Shown: positions 17,514-27,531, counted from the stretch's first letter. The stretch is DNA of 64,000 bases from Ruminococcus flavefaciens ATCC 19208 (GCF_000518765.1 NZ_JAEF01000006.1:248001-312000); one strand, 5' to 3'. The notes: generated by a model not told the origin, from the letters alone. Numbers and translations: made by a program.

Positions 17514-18428
17514 ATTTCATTTTCAAATGATGTAAGACATGAGATATGCTCCTCTGTAAATGATAAGGACAAAAGGTTTGCCTGCCTTTACGGAATGCTG
17601 CTGTTCAGCCGTATTCTTACTCGCGAAAAGATATGTTTTCAGAGTGAAAGCGGAACTTCGGCAGAGCTTTTTAAAGCCCTTTTTAAAGCTGTATTTCGTA
17701 CAGAGCTTTCCGAAAGTGAACACATACGCAAAAACGGTTCGGTTTTGCATTCATATGATATAGAAGGCGAAGCTGCGGCTGCTGTTTTTGAAAAGTATAA
17801 AATATCAGATAACGAAAGAGTCATAGACTCCGAGATTATTGCTACCAATAGTCTCGGAGTTTTTACAGCGGGAGTTTTTCTTGCCTGTGGAAGTGTGAAT
17901 GACCCTTCAAAGGAGTATCATCTCGAATTTGCCTGCCCTGAAAAAAGTCTTTCAGAGCAGCTCCTTATGCTGCTTAACGATATAGGAGTAAACGCTAAGA
18001 CCATGCTTCGCAGAGGGCAGAATATAGTTTATATCAAGGGCAGCGAGTCAATTGAAGATACGCTGACCTTTATTGGTGCGCCTCAGTGTACACTTGAACT
18101 GATGAATATGAAGATCTATAAGGATATAAGGAATAAAGCCAACAGAATAGCCAACTGTGATGCTGCAAACATAGATAAGGTGGTAAAATCGGCTCTGAAG
18201 CAGATCGAGGATATCAAGCTTATAGATCGTTCGCTGGGACTTGAAAGTTTGTCTGATGAGCTTCGTGAAGTAGCGCAGCTCAGACTTGAAAATATTGACA
18301 TGAGCTTGCAGGAGATCGGTGAAAATCTCAGTGAGCCGTTAAGCCGCTCGGGAGTAAATCACAGATTTAAAAAGCTTGCCAAGCTTGCAGACGAGATAAG
18401 ATGCGGAGGTGTTAAGCATGAGAAATGA
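17514..18428 (+). CDS. whiA: DNA-binding protein WhiA
   Basis: About 304 residues. An N-terminal LAGLIDADG-like domain (SFSNDVRHEI, then EYHLEFACPE) is followed by a C-terminal WhiA HTH (ELREVAQLRLENIDMSLQEI, LSRSGVNHRFKKL). In Firmicutes WhiA influences division and chromosome segregation. Start choice is unusual: the only strong SD (AAAGGGAG, 17498-17505) runs into the GTG at 17505. A start eight bases after it falls on ATT at 17514, giving (M)SFSNDVRHEI, which matches the family N-terminus MSFxxxxKxEL. The last 11 bases overlap dnaE. Confidence 0.9.
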   Translation: MSFSNDVRHEICSSVNDKDKRFACLYGMLLFSRILTREKICFQSESGTSAELFKALFKAVFRTELSESEHIRKNGSVLHSYDIEGEAAAAVFEKYKISDNERVIDSEIIATNSLGVFTAGVFLACGSVNDPSKEYHLEFACPEKSLSEQLLMLLNDIGVNAKTMLRRGQNIVYIKGSESIEDTLTFIGAPQCTLELMNMKIYKDIRNKANRIANCDAANIDKVVKSALKQIEDIKLIDRSLGLESLSDELREVAQLRLENIDMSLQEIGENLSEPLSRSGVNHRFKKLAKLADEIRCGGVKHEK

Positions 18429-21400
18429 TGAATTCGTTAACCTTCATGTTCACACCGAATACAGTCTTCTTGACGGTGCCTGCCGCATAAAGAAGCTTAT
18501 TGAGCGAGTAAAGGAGCTCGGGCAGACGGCTGTAGCTATAACCGACCACGGCAATATGTACGGGACTGTTGAGTTCTGGAATGCTGCAAAATCAGCCGGG
18601 ATAAAGCCTGTTATAGGTTGTGAGGTCTATGTTGCACGAAGAACAAGACATGATCGTGAACCAAAGCTTGATGCCTCGCCGTATCATCTTATTCTTTTAT
18701 GCGAAAACAATGAGGGATATAAGAATCTTGTAAAGCTTGTTTCTCTTGCGAGTATAGAAGGCTTTTATAACAGACCGCGTGTAGATTTTGAGCTATTGCA
18801 GAAATACCACAGCGGTCTTATTTGTTTGTCAGCTTGTCTTGCAGGCGAAATACCGCGGCTTCTTGTTGACGGCCATTACGAAGAAGCTAAGGCTGTAGCA
18901 TTGAAATATCGTGATCTTTTCGGAGAGAATAATTATTTTATCGAAGTGCAGAATCATGGTATAAAAGATGAACTCAAAATACTTCCTTTTCTTTATAGGC
19001 TTTCGGCAGAGACAAAAATTCCTCTTGCTGCTACAAATGACAGTCATTACATCAATAAAAAAGATTCTGAGATACAGAATGTTCTCATTTGTATCCAGAC
19101 AGGAAAAACACTTGATGATCCAAATGCTCTGCGGTTTGAGTCAGATGAATTTTATCTAAAGTCAGCAGATGAAATGGCTGAGCTATTCAAAGGACACGAA
19201 GAGGCCGTTACCAATACAGTCTCTATTGCCGAAAGATGTAATGTAGAGTTTGAATTTGGCAATATAAAGCTTCCTAAGTTTACAATAGAGGGAGTTACAG
19301 ATAATCAGGAGTATTTCAGACAGCTTTGCAGAAAAGGTATGTATGAGAAATACGGTGAATCTCCTGATAAGAACGTTATTGAGCGAATGGAATATGAGCT
19401 CGATGTCATAACCAAAATGGGGTATACCGACTATTATCTTATCGTCTGGGATTTTATCAGATATGCCCGTGAACACAATGTTCCTGTTGGACCGGGAAGA
19501 GGCTCGGGTGCAGGAAGCTTATGTGCTTATTGTATAGGAATAACGGGAATTGATCCTATAAAATTCAATTTGCTTTTTGAACGTTTCCTTAATCCCGAAA
19601 GAGTCAGTATGCCTGACTTTGATATTGATTTCTGCATCGAGGGACGTCAGAGCGTCAAAGATTATGTAGTTCAGCGATATGGCAAGGACTATGTATCCGA
19701 GATAATCGCATTTGATACACTGAAAGCAAGGGCTGCCGTGCGTGATGTCGGAAGAGTTCTCGGACTTCCTTATCAGTTATGCGACAGGACAGCGAAGGAA
19801 ATAGATCCGCGCGCAACTCTTGATGAAGCATTGAAGGAAAGCGAGGAGCTTGACTCACTTTATCATACAAACAGAGATGTGCGTAAGCTTATTGAGCTTG
19901 CAAAGCAACTGGAAGGCATGCCGCGCCATGCGTCGACTCATGCGGCAGGAGTAGTTATTTCAGCTGTCCCCCTTAGTGATCTTGTACCCCTTCAGCGTAA
20001 TGATGATACTGTAGTAACTCAGTATACTATGGGTGTTCTCGAGTCGCTCGGACTTCTGAAAATGGATTTTCTTGGACTTCGCAACCTGACAATTATACGC
20101 GATACAGTGAATGAGATACACCGTACTGAACCTGATTTCGATATAAATTCTATACCTACGGACGATCAGGGCGTATATAAAATGATGTCTGATGGCGATA
20201 CCCAGGGAGTTTTTCAGTTTGAAAGCGATGGCATGACTGCCCGTGTTATGGAGCTTGTTCCCGAAAGACTTGAAGATCTTATTGTAATTATTTCTCTTTA
20301 CCGCCCGGGCCCCATGAAGTCTATACCTGTATATATTGAGAATAAAAAACACCCCGACAAAGTAACGTACAAGCATCCGTTATTGAAAAATATTCTTGAA
20401 GATACGTATGGCTGTATGGTCTATCAGGAGCAGGTAATGGAGATATGCAGAAAACTTTCAGGCTATTCATACGGCCATGCAGATATAGTACGGCGTGCAA
20501 TGGCAAAGAAAAAGCATGATGTAATGCTGAAAGAGCGTGAGAGTTTTTTGAAAGGCGCAGCTGAAAATGGAGTTTCTGAGGAAATTGCCAATTCTGTATT
20601 TGACGAAATGGTGAGCTTTGCTTCATATGCCTTCAACAAATCCCACGCAGCAGCCTATGCTTATCTTGCATATCAGACAGCATATCTGAAATATCACTAC
20701 CGTGGAATATATATGTCAGCACTTATGTCAAGTGTAATGGGAATGAGCGCAAAACTTGCAGAATATCTGAATTCCTGCAAAGAATATGGTATAGAAGTGC
20801 TGAAGCCAGATGTAAACAAAAGTAATAAAGCCTTTGCTTATGTTAATGGAAAGGTGTATTTCGGACTCCTTGCAATAAAAAATGTCGGAAGCGGACTTGC
20901 AGACAAGATAATTATCGAACGAGCAGAAAACGGTATGTTTTATGGATTACAGGATTTCTGTGAGCGTGTCGGAGGAAGAGAGCTTAATAAAAAGGCTCTT
21001 GAAAATCTTATAAAAGCAGGTGCGTTTGATGGACTTGGTCTGAATCGCAGGCAGATGCTGGAAAGCTATGAGTCCATAATGGATATGACAGGTGCAGGAA
21101 CAAGGGGAGTTATAGAAGGGCAGCTTAATTTCCTTGACGGTGAAGATACAACGGATATGAATATTCGTATCCCTTATAAGCAGGAGTACGATACAAAACA
21201 GCTTCTTGCAATGGAAAAGGATGCAACAGGAATGTACCTCAGCGGTCACCCTCTTACACCGTACAGCTGGCTGATGGAAATACTTCACGCCAAGAAAATA
21301 ACTGATATTATTGCTCAGGATGGTATGAATGACGGAGCAAGCGTTAAGCTTATCTGTTCTGTTGAAAGTACAAAGCTTCATATTACCAAAAACGGTGATA

Positions 21401-21825
21401 AAATGTGCTTTGTAAATTTTTCTGATGAAACAGGTGAGATAGAAGGAGTTGTTTTTCCTGATCTGTTTATGATAAACGGTTCAAAACTCGTTACAGACGC
21501 TGTTGTGCTTATAAACGGAAAATTATCTGTAAAAGACGACCGTGTTACTGTCGTGTGCGGAACGATCATCTCCGAAACAGAGTTTGAACGTCATGTATCA
21601 AATATGAAACTTTGCATTAAGGCAGACTCAGCTGATACAGCTATCTCTCCCGAGCTTATAGAGCTTTGTCAACAATACAAGGGAGATACAGCTGTATGCT
21701 GTTATCTTTCCGATATAAAAAAGACTGTTATGCCTCGCTCTAAACTCAGTCTTAATGTTTCAAATGAGTCATATGAAGCCTTGAAAAGGTTATTCGGCAG
21801 CAGCAGAATAGGTCTTATACAGTAA
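18418..21825 (+). CDS. dnaE: DNA polymerase III subunit alpha (DnaE type)
   Basis: 1135-residue replicative polymerase. N-terminal PHP domain (NLHVHTEYSLLDG, ITDHGNMYG), palm with GPGRGSGAGSL and catalytic PDFDIDFC, then YRPGPM, the helix-hairpin-helix region, and a C-terminal OB fold. The ATG at 18418 follows GGAGGT by 7 bases. It overlaps whiA and ends the rpe-to-dnaE run; no clear terminator follows before the pfkA promoter. Confidence 0.96.
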   Translation: MRNDEFVNLHVHTEYSLLDGACRIKKLIERVKELGQTAVAITDHGNMYGTVEFWNAAKSAGIKPVIGCEVYVARRTRHDREPKLDASPYHLILLCENNEGYKNLVKLVSLASIEGFYNRPRVDFELLQKYHSGLICLSACLAGEIPRLLVDGHYEEAKAVALKYRDLFGENNYFIEVQNHGIKDELKILPFLYRLSAETKIPLAATNDSHYINKKDSEIQNVLICIQTGKTLDDPNALRFESDEFYLKSADEMAELFKGHEEAVTNTVSIAERCNVEFEFGNIKLPKFTIEGVTDNQEYFRQLCRKGMYEKYGESPDKNVIERMEYELDVITKMGYTDYYLIVWDFIRYAREHNVPVGPGRGSGAGSLCAYCIGITGIDPIKFNLLFERFLNPERVSMPDFDIDFCIEGRQSVKDYVVQRYGKDYVSEIIAFDTLKARAAVRDVGRVLGLPYQLCDRTAKEIDPRATLDEALKESEELDSLYHTNRDVRKLIELAKQLEGMPRHASTHAAGVVISAVPLSDLVPLQRNDDTVVTQYTMGVLESLGLLKMDFLGLRNLTIIRDTVNEIHRTEPDFDINSIPTDDQGVYKMMSDGDTQGVFQFESDGMTARVMELVPERLEDLIVIISLYRPGPMKSIPVYIENKKHPDKVTYKHPLLKNILEDTYGCMVYQEQVMEICRKLSGYSYGHADIVRRAMAKKKHDVMLKERESFLKGAAENGVSEEIANSVFDEMVSFASYAFNKSHAAAYAYLAYQTAYLKYHYRGIYMSALMSSVMGMSAKLAEYLNSCKEYGIEVLKPDVNKSNKAFAYVNGKVYFGLLAIKNVGSGLADKIIIERAENGMFYGLQDFCERVGGRELNKKALENLIKAGAFDGLGLNRRQMLESYESIMDMTGAGTRGVIEGQLNFLDGEDTTDMNIRIPYKQEYDTKQLLAMEKDATGMYLSGHPLTPYSWLMEILHAKKITDIIAQDGMNDGASVKLICSVESTKLHITKNGDKMCFVNFSDETGEIEGVVFPDLFMINGSKLVTDAVVLINGKLSVKDDRVTVVCGTIISETEFERHVSNMKLCIKADSADTAISPELIELCQQYKGDTAVCCYLSDIKKTVMPRSKLSLNVSNESYEALKRLFGSSRIGLIQ

Positions 21826-21871
21826 AAAAACAGGCAAAAAATAGTTTTATCCGAAAAAATAAGGAATATAC

Positions 21872-21900
21872 TTGACATTTTTTACACAAAGTAGTAAAAT
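21872..21900 (+). promoter_or_regulatory. Sigma-A promoter for pfkA
   Basis: TTGACA (21872-21877), a 17-base spacer and TAAAAT (21895-21900). The leader then contains a small hairpin, CCGCAG / CTGCGG (about 21920-21936), without a T-run. Confidence 0.8.
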
Positions 21901-21975
21901 ATAAGAGTATGGAATTACGCCGCAGTTTTCCTGCGGGTTAAACAATATATGCCAAGTGCAGAATGGAGAATATGT

Positions 21976-22938
21976 ATGATCAAGAAAATTGGTGTTTTAA
22001 CAAGCGGCGGTGACGCTCCTGGAATGAATGCCGCAGTAAGAGCGGTCGTAAGATCTGCCCTCAGCAAGGGAATGGAAGTTTACGGAATTCGCAGAGGCTA
22101 TGTTGGTCTTTTAAACGGCGACATCGTCAAGATGGACGAAAGAAGCGTTTCTGATATTATCCACAGAGGTGGTACAGTTCTTTATACTGCAAGATGTCCT
22201 GAATTCAGAACACAGGAAGGCGTTGCAAAGGGTAAGGCTAAGCTTGATGAGCTCGGCATCGAAGGTCTTGTTGTAATCGGCGGTGACGGTTCATTCAGAG
22301 GTGCAGCAGATCTTTCAGCAATGGGCGTTCTTTGTATAGGTCTCCCGGGTACAATTGATAATGATATTGCCTGCACAGATTATACTATCGGATTTGATAC
22401 AGCTATGAATACAGCTATGGAAATGGCTGATAAGCTCCGTGACACATCCCAGTCCCACGACAGAATATCTGTTGTTGAAGTAATGGGTCGCGGCGCAGGT
22501 CATATCGCTGTAAATACAGGTATTGCCTGCGGTGCTACAGATATCATCACAAAGGAAGTACCTTATGATATAAATGCAATTGCAAATACAATGCTCGCTA
22601 AGAAGGCAAAGGGCAAGCAGAACTTTGTTGTTATCGTTGCAGAGAGCGTCGGACACTCAGATGAAATTGCCAAGATGCTTCAGGAAAAGACAGGAATTGA
22701 CGCAAGATCAACAATTCTCGGTCACGTACAGAGAGGCGGTTCTCCGACAGTAAGAGACAGAGTAGAGGCTACAAGAATGGGTTACTATGCTGTTGAACTT
22801 CTTGAGCAGGGTATAGGCAATCGTGTTGTTGGTATCAAGGACAGCAAGATCGTTGATTACGATATACAGGAAGCACTTTCAATGCACAAGGATTATGATG
22901 AAAAGCTTCATCATATTGCTGAAGAAATTGCATTCTAA
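21976..22938 (+). CDS. pfkA: 6-phosphofructokinase (ATP-dependent)
   Basis: Committed step of glycolysis. About 320 residues. IGVLTSGGDAPGMNAAVRAVV is the ATP-binding start, GGDGSFRGA has the Gly typical of ATP-using (not PPi-using) enzymes, PGTIDNDI holds the catalytic Asp, and MGRGAGHIA binds fructose-6-P. The start is ATG 21976, six bases after TGGAGA; an upstream in-frame ATG at 21949 lacks an SD. Monocistronic, with its own promoter and terminator. Confidence 0.96.
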   Translation: MIKKIGVLTSGGDAPGMNAAVRAVVRSALSKGMEVYGIRRGYVGLLNGDIVKMDERSVSDIIHRGGTVLYTARCPEFRTQEGVAKGKAKLDELGIEGLVVIGGDGSFRGAADLSAMGVLCIGLPGTIDNDIACTDYTIGFDTAMNTAMEMADKLRDTSQSHDRISVVEVMGRGAGHIAVNTGIACGATDIITKEVPYDINAIANTMLAKKAKGKQNFVVIVAESVGHSDEIAKMLQEKTGIDARSTILGHVQRGGSPTVRDRVEATRMGYYAVELLEQGIGNRVVGIKDSKIVDYDIQEALSMHKDYDEKLHHIAEEIAF

Positions 22939-22946
22939 AAAAATTA

Positions 22947-22975
22947 TGCACCTGTGTTTGCAGGTGCATTTTTTT
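22947..22975 (+). terminator. Intrinsic terminator of pfkA
   Basis: Eight-base stem TGCACCTG / CAGGTGCA around TGTTTG, followed by seven T. An A-run on the left also makes it usable for the convergent S1 gene, which stops at 22974. Confidence 0.9.
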
Positions 22976-23891
22976 AGAAATCTGTAATAATATTCTTTGG
23001 AGAGTTCTCGGTGGAATATCTCCAGTGGTCAATATGTCCCGATTGTATAAAGTAATTGATCTCAGAGGGGACTGTTTTTTCACTGCACACATCTACAATT
23101 ATAAGTTTAACTTTCATTTTATCGGGAAGGATAGCTTTTATGTAGACGCTTACGCTTTGTCCAACACTTACATAATCCTTAGGTTCGGCAAGACCTGCAA
23201 GATTTGGCGCGAGTTCTACAAAAATGCCGTATTCCTCAATTGAACGGACTATTCCCGGCACAGTTTCTCCTGCTTTGAAACAATTTGCATTTTCGCCCCA
23301 TGTTCCGAGAAGTTCCTTATGTGTAAGAAATATCTTGTTATTCTCGTTTGCTTTGACGATCACCTTTATCATCTGTCCTGTTTTGAAACGGTCGGACGGG
23401 TAAGATATGCGTGAGACTGACATACTGTCTATGGGCAGCAGTGAAGGAATTCCACAGCCAATATCCACAAAAGAGCCGAACTTTTCAAAATGAGTTGTAC
23501 GAGCGTCTATAATATCTCCCGGGGTAATTTTTGAAATATATTCTTCGATACATTCCTCCTGAGCTGCCTTTCTCGATAAAAATGCAGTTATATCACCGTT
23601 TTTTTCCTGCCTTATAGATTTTACTTTAAAGCATACGTATTTATTGACCCGTGATATCAGAGCGATATCGCGGGTCGTTCCTTCGGTTATTCCGATTGCT
23701 CCTTCCTCGCGGGAGATAATACCTTTACCGCATGGAAGATCAATTATAAGATCGTGTGAATTTGTACATAAAACGGCTTTGGCTTCAAGGATTATTCCTT
23801 TTTTTATAGCCTCGCTCAGTCCTTCGGGTGAAGATATATATTTCTGATTGGAAATGCTGTCGAAAATACAGCCTTCAGGTTTATAATTCAT
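22974..23891 (-). CDS. S1 RNA-binding domain protein
   Basis: About 305 residues with at least two S1-type OB folds. One holds GDIIDARTTHFEKFGSFVDI (around 150-210) and another GETVPGIVRSIEEYGIFVEL near 240. A degenerate N-terminal repeat may form a third. This resembles the small S1-like proteins of Clostridia (compare YpfD / RpsA fragments), probably ribosome- or RNA-associated. The start ATG 23891 has a perfect SD (GGAGGT); the longer frame to 23945 has none. Confidence 0.8.
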   Translation of the reverse strand: MNYKPEGCIFDSISNQKYISSPEGLSEAIKKGIILEAKAVLCTNSHDLIIDLPCGKGIISREEGAIGITEGTTRDIALISRVNKYVCFKVKSIRQEKNGDITAFLSRKAAQEECIEEYISKITPGDIIDARTTHFEKFGSFVDIGCGIPSLLPIDSMSVSRISYPSDRFKTGQMIKVIVKANENNKIFLTHKELLGTWGENANCFKAGETVPGIVRSIEEYGIFVELAPNLAGLAEPKDYVSVGQSVSVYIKAILPDKMKVKLIIVDVCSEKTVPSEINYFIQSGHIDHWRYSTENSPKNIITDF

Positions 23892-23976
23892 GTTTGTACC
23901 TCCGTAATTTACTTTTGTTACTGTTCCTTTGAACAGTCCTGACATTAGATTTTATGCGGAGGCAAATGCATTTATG

Positions 23977-24333
23977 CTATTGGGCAAATCTTATATTCAG
24001 TCCGCCCATTGCATTCAGGACTGAAATGACATTGTCGACCGCTGCACTTCCGCAAACAATGCAGGCAGATGTTTTTCTGTTCCTTGCAGGTTCGGGGATA
24101 ATGTCTTTTGAAGCAGGCGACTCCATTACAGCTGTCAGAAAATTTGTGTGGGTATTAAAGTATGTCGGAATAACTGAGAACGTAGTACCTCTACTCAGCT
24201 TCACTGCTCTGTCAGAGATCTTATTATATATCATTTTTGCTGAATATACATAATCAACACTCTCTTTTACCCTTTTCATAGCCAGTTCAGCGAGTTCGGG
24301 AGACTCGAATTCGGCAGTTACTCTTGAAATCAT
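23977..24333 (-). CDS. Conserved-looking protein of unknown function
   Basis: 118 residues; I do not recognise the family. The N-terminus begins like a ferredoxin-fold strand-helix unit (MISRVTAEFESPELAELAMK), followed by an Arg/Lys-rich loop, and the C-terminal half has a single CxxC (ACIVCG) and a VDNVISVLNAMG helix. The SD AAAGGAT lies about nine bases upstream of ATG. It precedes the S1 gene by about 85 bases on the same strand, so a shared transcript is likely. Confidence 0.6.
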   Translation of the reverse strand: MISRVTAEFESPELAELAMKRVKESVDYVYSAKMIYNKISDRAVKLSRGTTFSVIPTYFNTHTNFLTAVMESPASKDIIPEPARNRKTSACIVCGSAAVDNVISVLNAMGGLNIRFAQ

Positions 24334-24430
24334 AATTATAAATCCTTTCCATTTTTGTATGTGTTCAATATGTTTAAAGTGAAGTTTTTATTATTTTTCA
24401 CCAAAATGAAAAAAATATACTTCTAAAATA

Positions 24431-24459
24431 TTGATTTGAGAGCTTATTTGGGGTATAAT
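24431..24459 (+). promoter_or_regulatory. Sigma-A promoter for DUF951-prfA
   Basis: TTGATT (24431-24436), a 17-base spacer and TATAAT (24454-24459). Confidence 0.72.
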
Positions 24460-24504
24460 TGAAAATGTACGATTTTTCATTTTTTTCGGAAGGAGGATAC
24501 TGCT

Positions 24505-24693
24505 TTGGATATCAGACCCGGTGATACGCTTACAATGAAAAAAAATCACCCGTGCGGCGGTAACGAAATGTACGTGATACGCTCTGGGATGGACTTCAGA
24601 CTTCGCTGCGTAAAATGTGCAAGAGAATTCATGGTCGCAAGAAACAAGATAGAAAAGAGTATCCGCAGCGTTAAACACGCCGAAGAAGGTTAG
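24505..24693 (+). CDS. DUF951 domain protein
   Basis: 62-residue small basic protein beginning MDIRPGDTLTMKKNHPCGG, with two cysteine pairs (HPCGG and RCVKCAREF) that suggest a small zinc-binding fold. DUF951 proteins are widespread in Firmicutes and of unknown role, probably nucleic-acid-related. The start is TTG after an AAGGAGGA SD. It is first in the prfA operon. Confidence 0.85.
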   Translation: MDIRPGDTLTMKKNHPCGGNEMYVIRSGMDFRLRCVKCAREFMVARNKIEKSIRSVKHAEEG

Positions 24694-24742
24694 CTTTCTG
24701 CAACAGATTTTGTAATATTTTTAGCATTAAGGAGAATACTGA

Positions 24743-25816
24743 ATGTTTGAAAAGCTTGCTTTGATGGAGCAGAAGTACGAAGAGATAAGCAACAAATTAT
24801 CTGACCCTGAAATAATCAATGATAATAAGCTGTATGCACAGCTTATGAAGGAATACAAAAATCTAACACCTATAATTGAAAAGTATCGTGAATACAAAAA
24901 GGCTCAGGCTTCTTTTGATGAAGCAAAAGAGCTTCTTGACGGCGGCGGTCTTGATAAGGAATTCAAGGAAATGGCTCAGGCTCAGTTTGATGATTCACGT
25001 GAAGCCATTGAGAATATAACTCAGGGCCTGAAGATACTTTTACTTCCGAAAGACCCGAATGATGAAAAGAACGTTATTATTGAAATAAGAGGCGGGGCAG
25101 GCGGCGAAGAGGCTTCACTTTTTGCCAATTCGCTGTATCGTATGTATACTATGTATGCTGAGGCTATGGGGTGGAAGCAGGAGATATTAAGTGCCAATCC
25201 CACTGAGCTCGGAGGCTTTAAGGAAATAAGCTTCTCAATAGAAGGTGATGGAGCTTATTCACGCCTTAAATACGAAAGCGGTGTACATCGTGTACAGAGA
25301 GTTCCCGAGACTGAGTCACAGGGAAGGATCCATACATCAACAGTTACCGTTGCTGTACTTGTTGAAGCTGATGATGTAGAGCTCAACATTAATCCAACTG
25401 ATCTTAAGATCGACTATTTCCGCTCAAGCGGTGCAGGCGGACAACACATAAATAAAACAGAGTCTGCCGTAAGAATAACATATCTCCCTACAAATGTTGT
25501 GGTGGAGTGTCAGGACGAAAGAAGCCAGCATAAGAACAAAGATAAAGCAATGAAAATTCTGCGCTCAAGAATTTACGAAGCTATGCAGGAGGAGCACGAC
25601 GCAAAAATCGCATCGGAGAGAAAAATGCAGGTCGGTACAGGCGACCGCTCCGAGAGAATCAGAACTTACAATTATCCGCAGGGACGTCTTACAGATCATC
25701 GTATAGGTCTTACTATATACAGGCTGGAAGATATTCTCAACGGAAATCTTGATGAAGTATTTGATGCGCTTGCTACTGCCGATCAGGCTGCCAAGCTCGC
25801 AAATCAGGAAGCGTAG
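24743..25816 (+). CDS. prfA: Peptide chain release factor 1
   Basis: Recognises UAA/UAG and triggers peptide release. 357 residues. The GGQ loop is at 232-234 within [14 protein letters not shown]. Class I release factor features include [14 protein letters not shown] and [18 protein letters not shown]. The SD AAGGAG precedes ATG. Next in the operon comes the Sua5 gene, a translation-related neighbour found widely. Confidence 0.97.
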   Translation: MFEKLALMEQKYEEISNKLSDPEIINDNKLYAQLMKEYKNLTPIIEKYREYKKAQASFDEAKELLDGGGLDKEFKEMAQAQFDDSREAIENITQGLKILLLPKDPNDEKNVIIEIRGGAGGEEASLFANSLYRMYTMYAEAMGWKQEILSANPTELGGFKEISFSIEGDGAYSRLKYESGVHRVQRVPETESQGRIHTSTVTVAVLVEADDVELNINPTDLKIDYFRSSGAGGQHINKTESAVRITYLPTNVVVECQDERSQHKNKDKAMKILRSRIYEAMQEEHDAKIASERKMQVGTGDRSERIRTYNYPQGRLTDHRIGLTIYRLEDILNGNLDEVFDALATADQAAKLANQEA

Positions 25817-25821
25817 TTTTT

Positions 25822-26835
25822 ATGGATACAGTTTTACTTAGTGATAATGAAGCAGACCTTTTAAAAGCAGCTGAATTAATTAAAGACGGAGAAATTGTCG
25901 GTATACCTACTGAGACTGTTTACGGTCTCGGAGCTGATGCTTCCAACGGGGAAGCTGTCAGAAAGGTTTTTGAAGCGAAAGGCAGACCTGCCGACAACCC
26001 TTTAATAGTTCATCTTGCTGATTTTGCGCAGGCCGCTGACTATACGCGCTTTATACCTGAGCTTGCATATAAGCTTGCAGAAAAGTTCTGTCCGGGACCT
26101 CTTACAATGGTGCTTCCTAAAAACGATAAGATACCTATGATAACTTCAGGCGGACTTGATACTGTTGGCATAAGAGTTCCGTCGCATAAAGTCATGCATA
26201 GGATAATAGAAATATCAGGGCGTCCTATAGCTGCTCCTTCAGCTAATACTTCGGGATATCCGAGTCCGACATCGGCATCTCATGTTTTGAGAGATATGGA
26301 CGGAAAGATATCAGCTGTTGTTGACGGCGGAAGCTCTGAGTTCGGCGTAGAGTCTACAGTTATATCTATTGAAAGCGAAGGTGCGGTAAGGATACTTCGT
26401 CCGGGCTGCATTACAAAGGAAATGCTTGAACAGGTTTGCAGTGAGGTCATAATAGACCATGCCATACTGCATGAGCTTGAAGCAGGTCAGAAGGCAGCTT
26501 CTCCGGGCATGAAGTATAAGCATTATTCTCCAAAAGCTGATATAGTTATGATTGAAGGCGACCTTGAAAGCTTTATAGCATATGTAGGAGAACGTAATGG
26601 AGAAGGTGTGTATTCGCTTATTTTCAATGGTGACAGTGAAGCTTTTCCATACAGAAATATGACCTACGGAAAAGACAGCTCCGAGCAGGCTCATTTGTTA
26701 TTTCAGCGTCTGCGTGAGCTTGATGATGCAGGTGCAAAGAAAGTATATGTCCGTGCTCCAGAAACCAACGGGGTAGGACTTGCAGTATATAACCGCCTTA
26801 TCAGGGCGGCAGGATTCGAGGTGATAAGGATATGA
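25822..26835 (+). CDS. ywlC: L-threonylcarbamoyladenylate synthase (Sua5/YwlC type)
   Basis: Makes threonylcarbamoyl-AMP for t6A37 of tRNA from Thr, bicarbonate and ATP. 337 residues: an N-terminal YrdC domain (GIPTETVYGLGADA, KGRPADNPLIVH, GPLTMVLP, RPIAAPSANTSG) plus the C-terminal Sua5 domain after SPGMKYKHYSP. The extra domain distinguishes Sua5/YwlC from the short TsaC. The stop overlaps the coaE start (ATGA). Confidence 0.95.
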   Translation: MDTVLLSDNEADLLKAAELIKDGEIVGIPTETVYGLGADASNGEAVRKVFEAKGRPADNPLIVHLADFAQAADYTRFIPELAYKLAEKFCPGPLTMVLPKNDKIPMITSGGLDTVGIRVPSHKVMHRIIEISGRPIAAPSANTSGYPSPTSASHVLRDMDGKISAVVDGGSSEFGVESTVISIESEGAVRILRPGCITKEMLEQVCSEVIIDHAILHELEAGQKAASPGMKYKHYSPKADIVMIEGDLESFIAYVGERNGEGVYSLIFNGDSEAFPYRNMTYGKDSSEQAHLLFQRLRELDDAGAKKVYVRAPETNGVGLAVYNRLIRAAGFEVIRI

Positions 26836-27479
26836 ATTCGCTGAATGGAGTTATGGTCGTAGGACTTACGGGTCAGACAGGTGCAGGAAAGAGCACCGTA
26901 TCGAAGGTATTTGCGTCAAATGGATTTTCCATAATAGATGCAGATCAGGTTGCACGTAAAGTCGTAGAAAAGGGCACAAAGTGTCTTGATGAGATCGCAG
27001 ATTTTTACGGCAGCAGTGTAGTAAGCAGTGACGGCACTCTTAACAGAAAGGCTCTTGCTGCAATAGTTTTCTCAGATAAAGCCAAGCTTGAGACTCTTAA
27101 TACTATTACATATCCTTATATCACAGGTGAGATACTTCGCCAGATACGTGTTCACTCAATGAAGGGAGAGAAGCTTATTCTTCTTGATGCTCCTACACTC
27201 TTTGAGAGTCGTGCTGATGATTTTTGTGAGATAATCATATCTGTTCTTGCTGATGCTGATATCAGGGAGAAAAGAATAATATCACGTGATGGTCTGACTC
27301 AGGAACAAGCAAGAAGAAGAATGAACTCACAGCTTAATGAAGAGTTTTTCAGAAGTCATTCCGATTATATAATTCATAATAACGGTAATATCGACACTGT
27401 TAACGGTATAGCTTGTGAGGTATCTGCAAAGATCAGAGAGCTGTATAAAAATAAGCAGACTCCCGTACAAGTACAGTAA
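26832..27479 (+). CDS. coaE: Dephospho-CoA kinase
   Basis: Last step of CoA synthesis. 215 residues; P-loop GLTGQTGAGKST near 11-22, IDADQVARKVVEKG (substrate acid), DAPTLFES, and the LID arginines in QEQARRRMNSQ. It starts within the preceding stop. A small hairpin, CAGCCG / CGGCTG, follows in the gap before the aminopeptidase gene but has no T-run. Confidence 0.95.
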   Translation: MNSLNGVMVVGLTGQTGAGKSTVSKVFASNGFSIIDADQVARKVVEKGTKCLDEIADFYGSSVVSSDGTLNRKALAAIVFSDKAKLETLNTITYPYITGEILRQIRVHSMKGEKLILLDAPTLFESRADDFCEIIISVLADADIREKRIISRDGLTQEQARRRMNSQLNEEFFRSHSDYIIHNNGNIDTVNGIACEVSAKIRELYKNKQTPVQVQ

Positions 27480-27531
27480 TTCAGCCGCAAACGGCTGTGA
27501 TATATATTTCTGCGAAAGGAGAATACATAAA

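Noticed and set aside
21920..21936. Hairpin in the pfkA leader as a terminator/attenuator
   Set aside because: The stem is followed by GTTAAAC, not a T-run, so intrinsic termination is unlikely.
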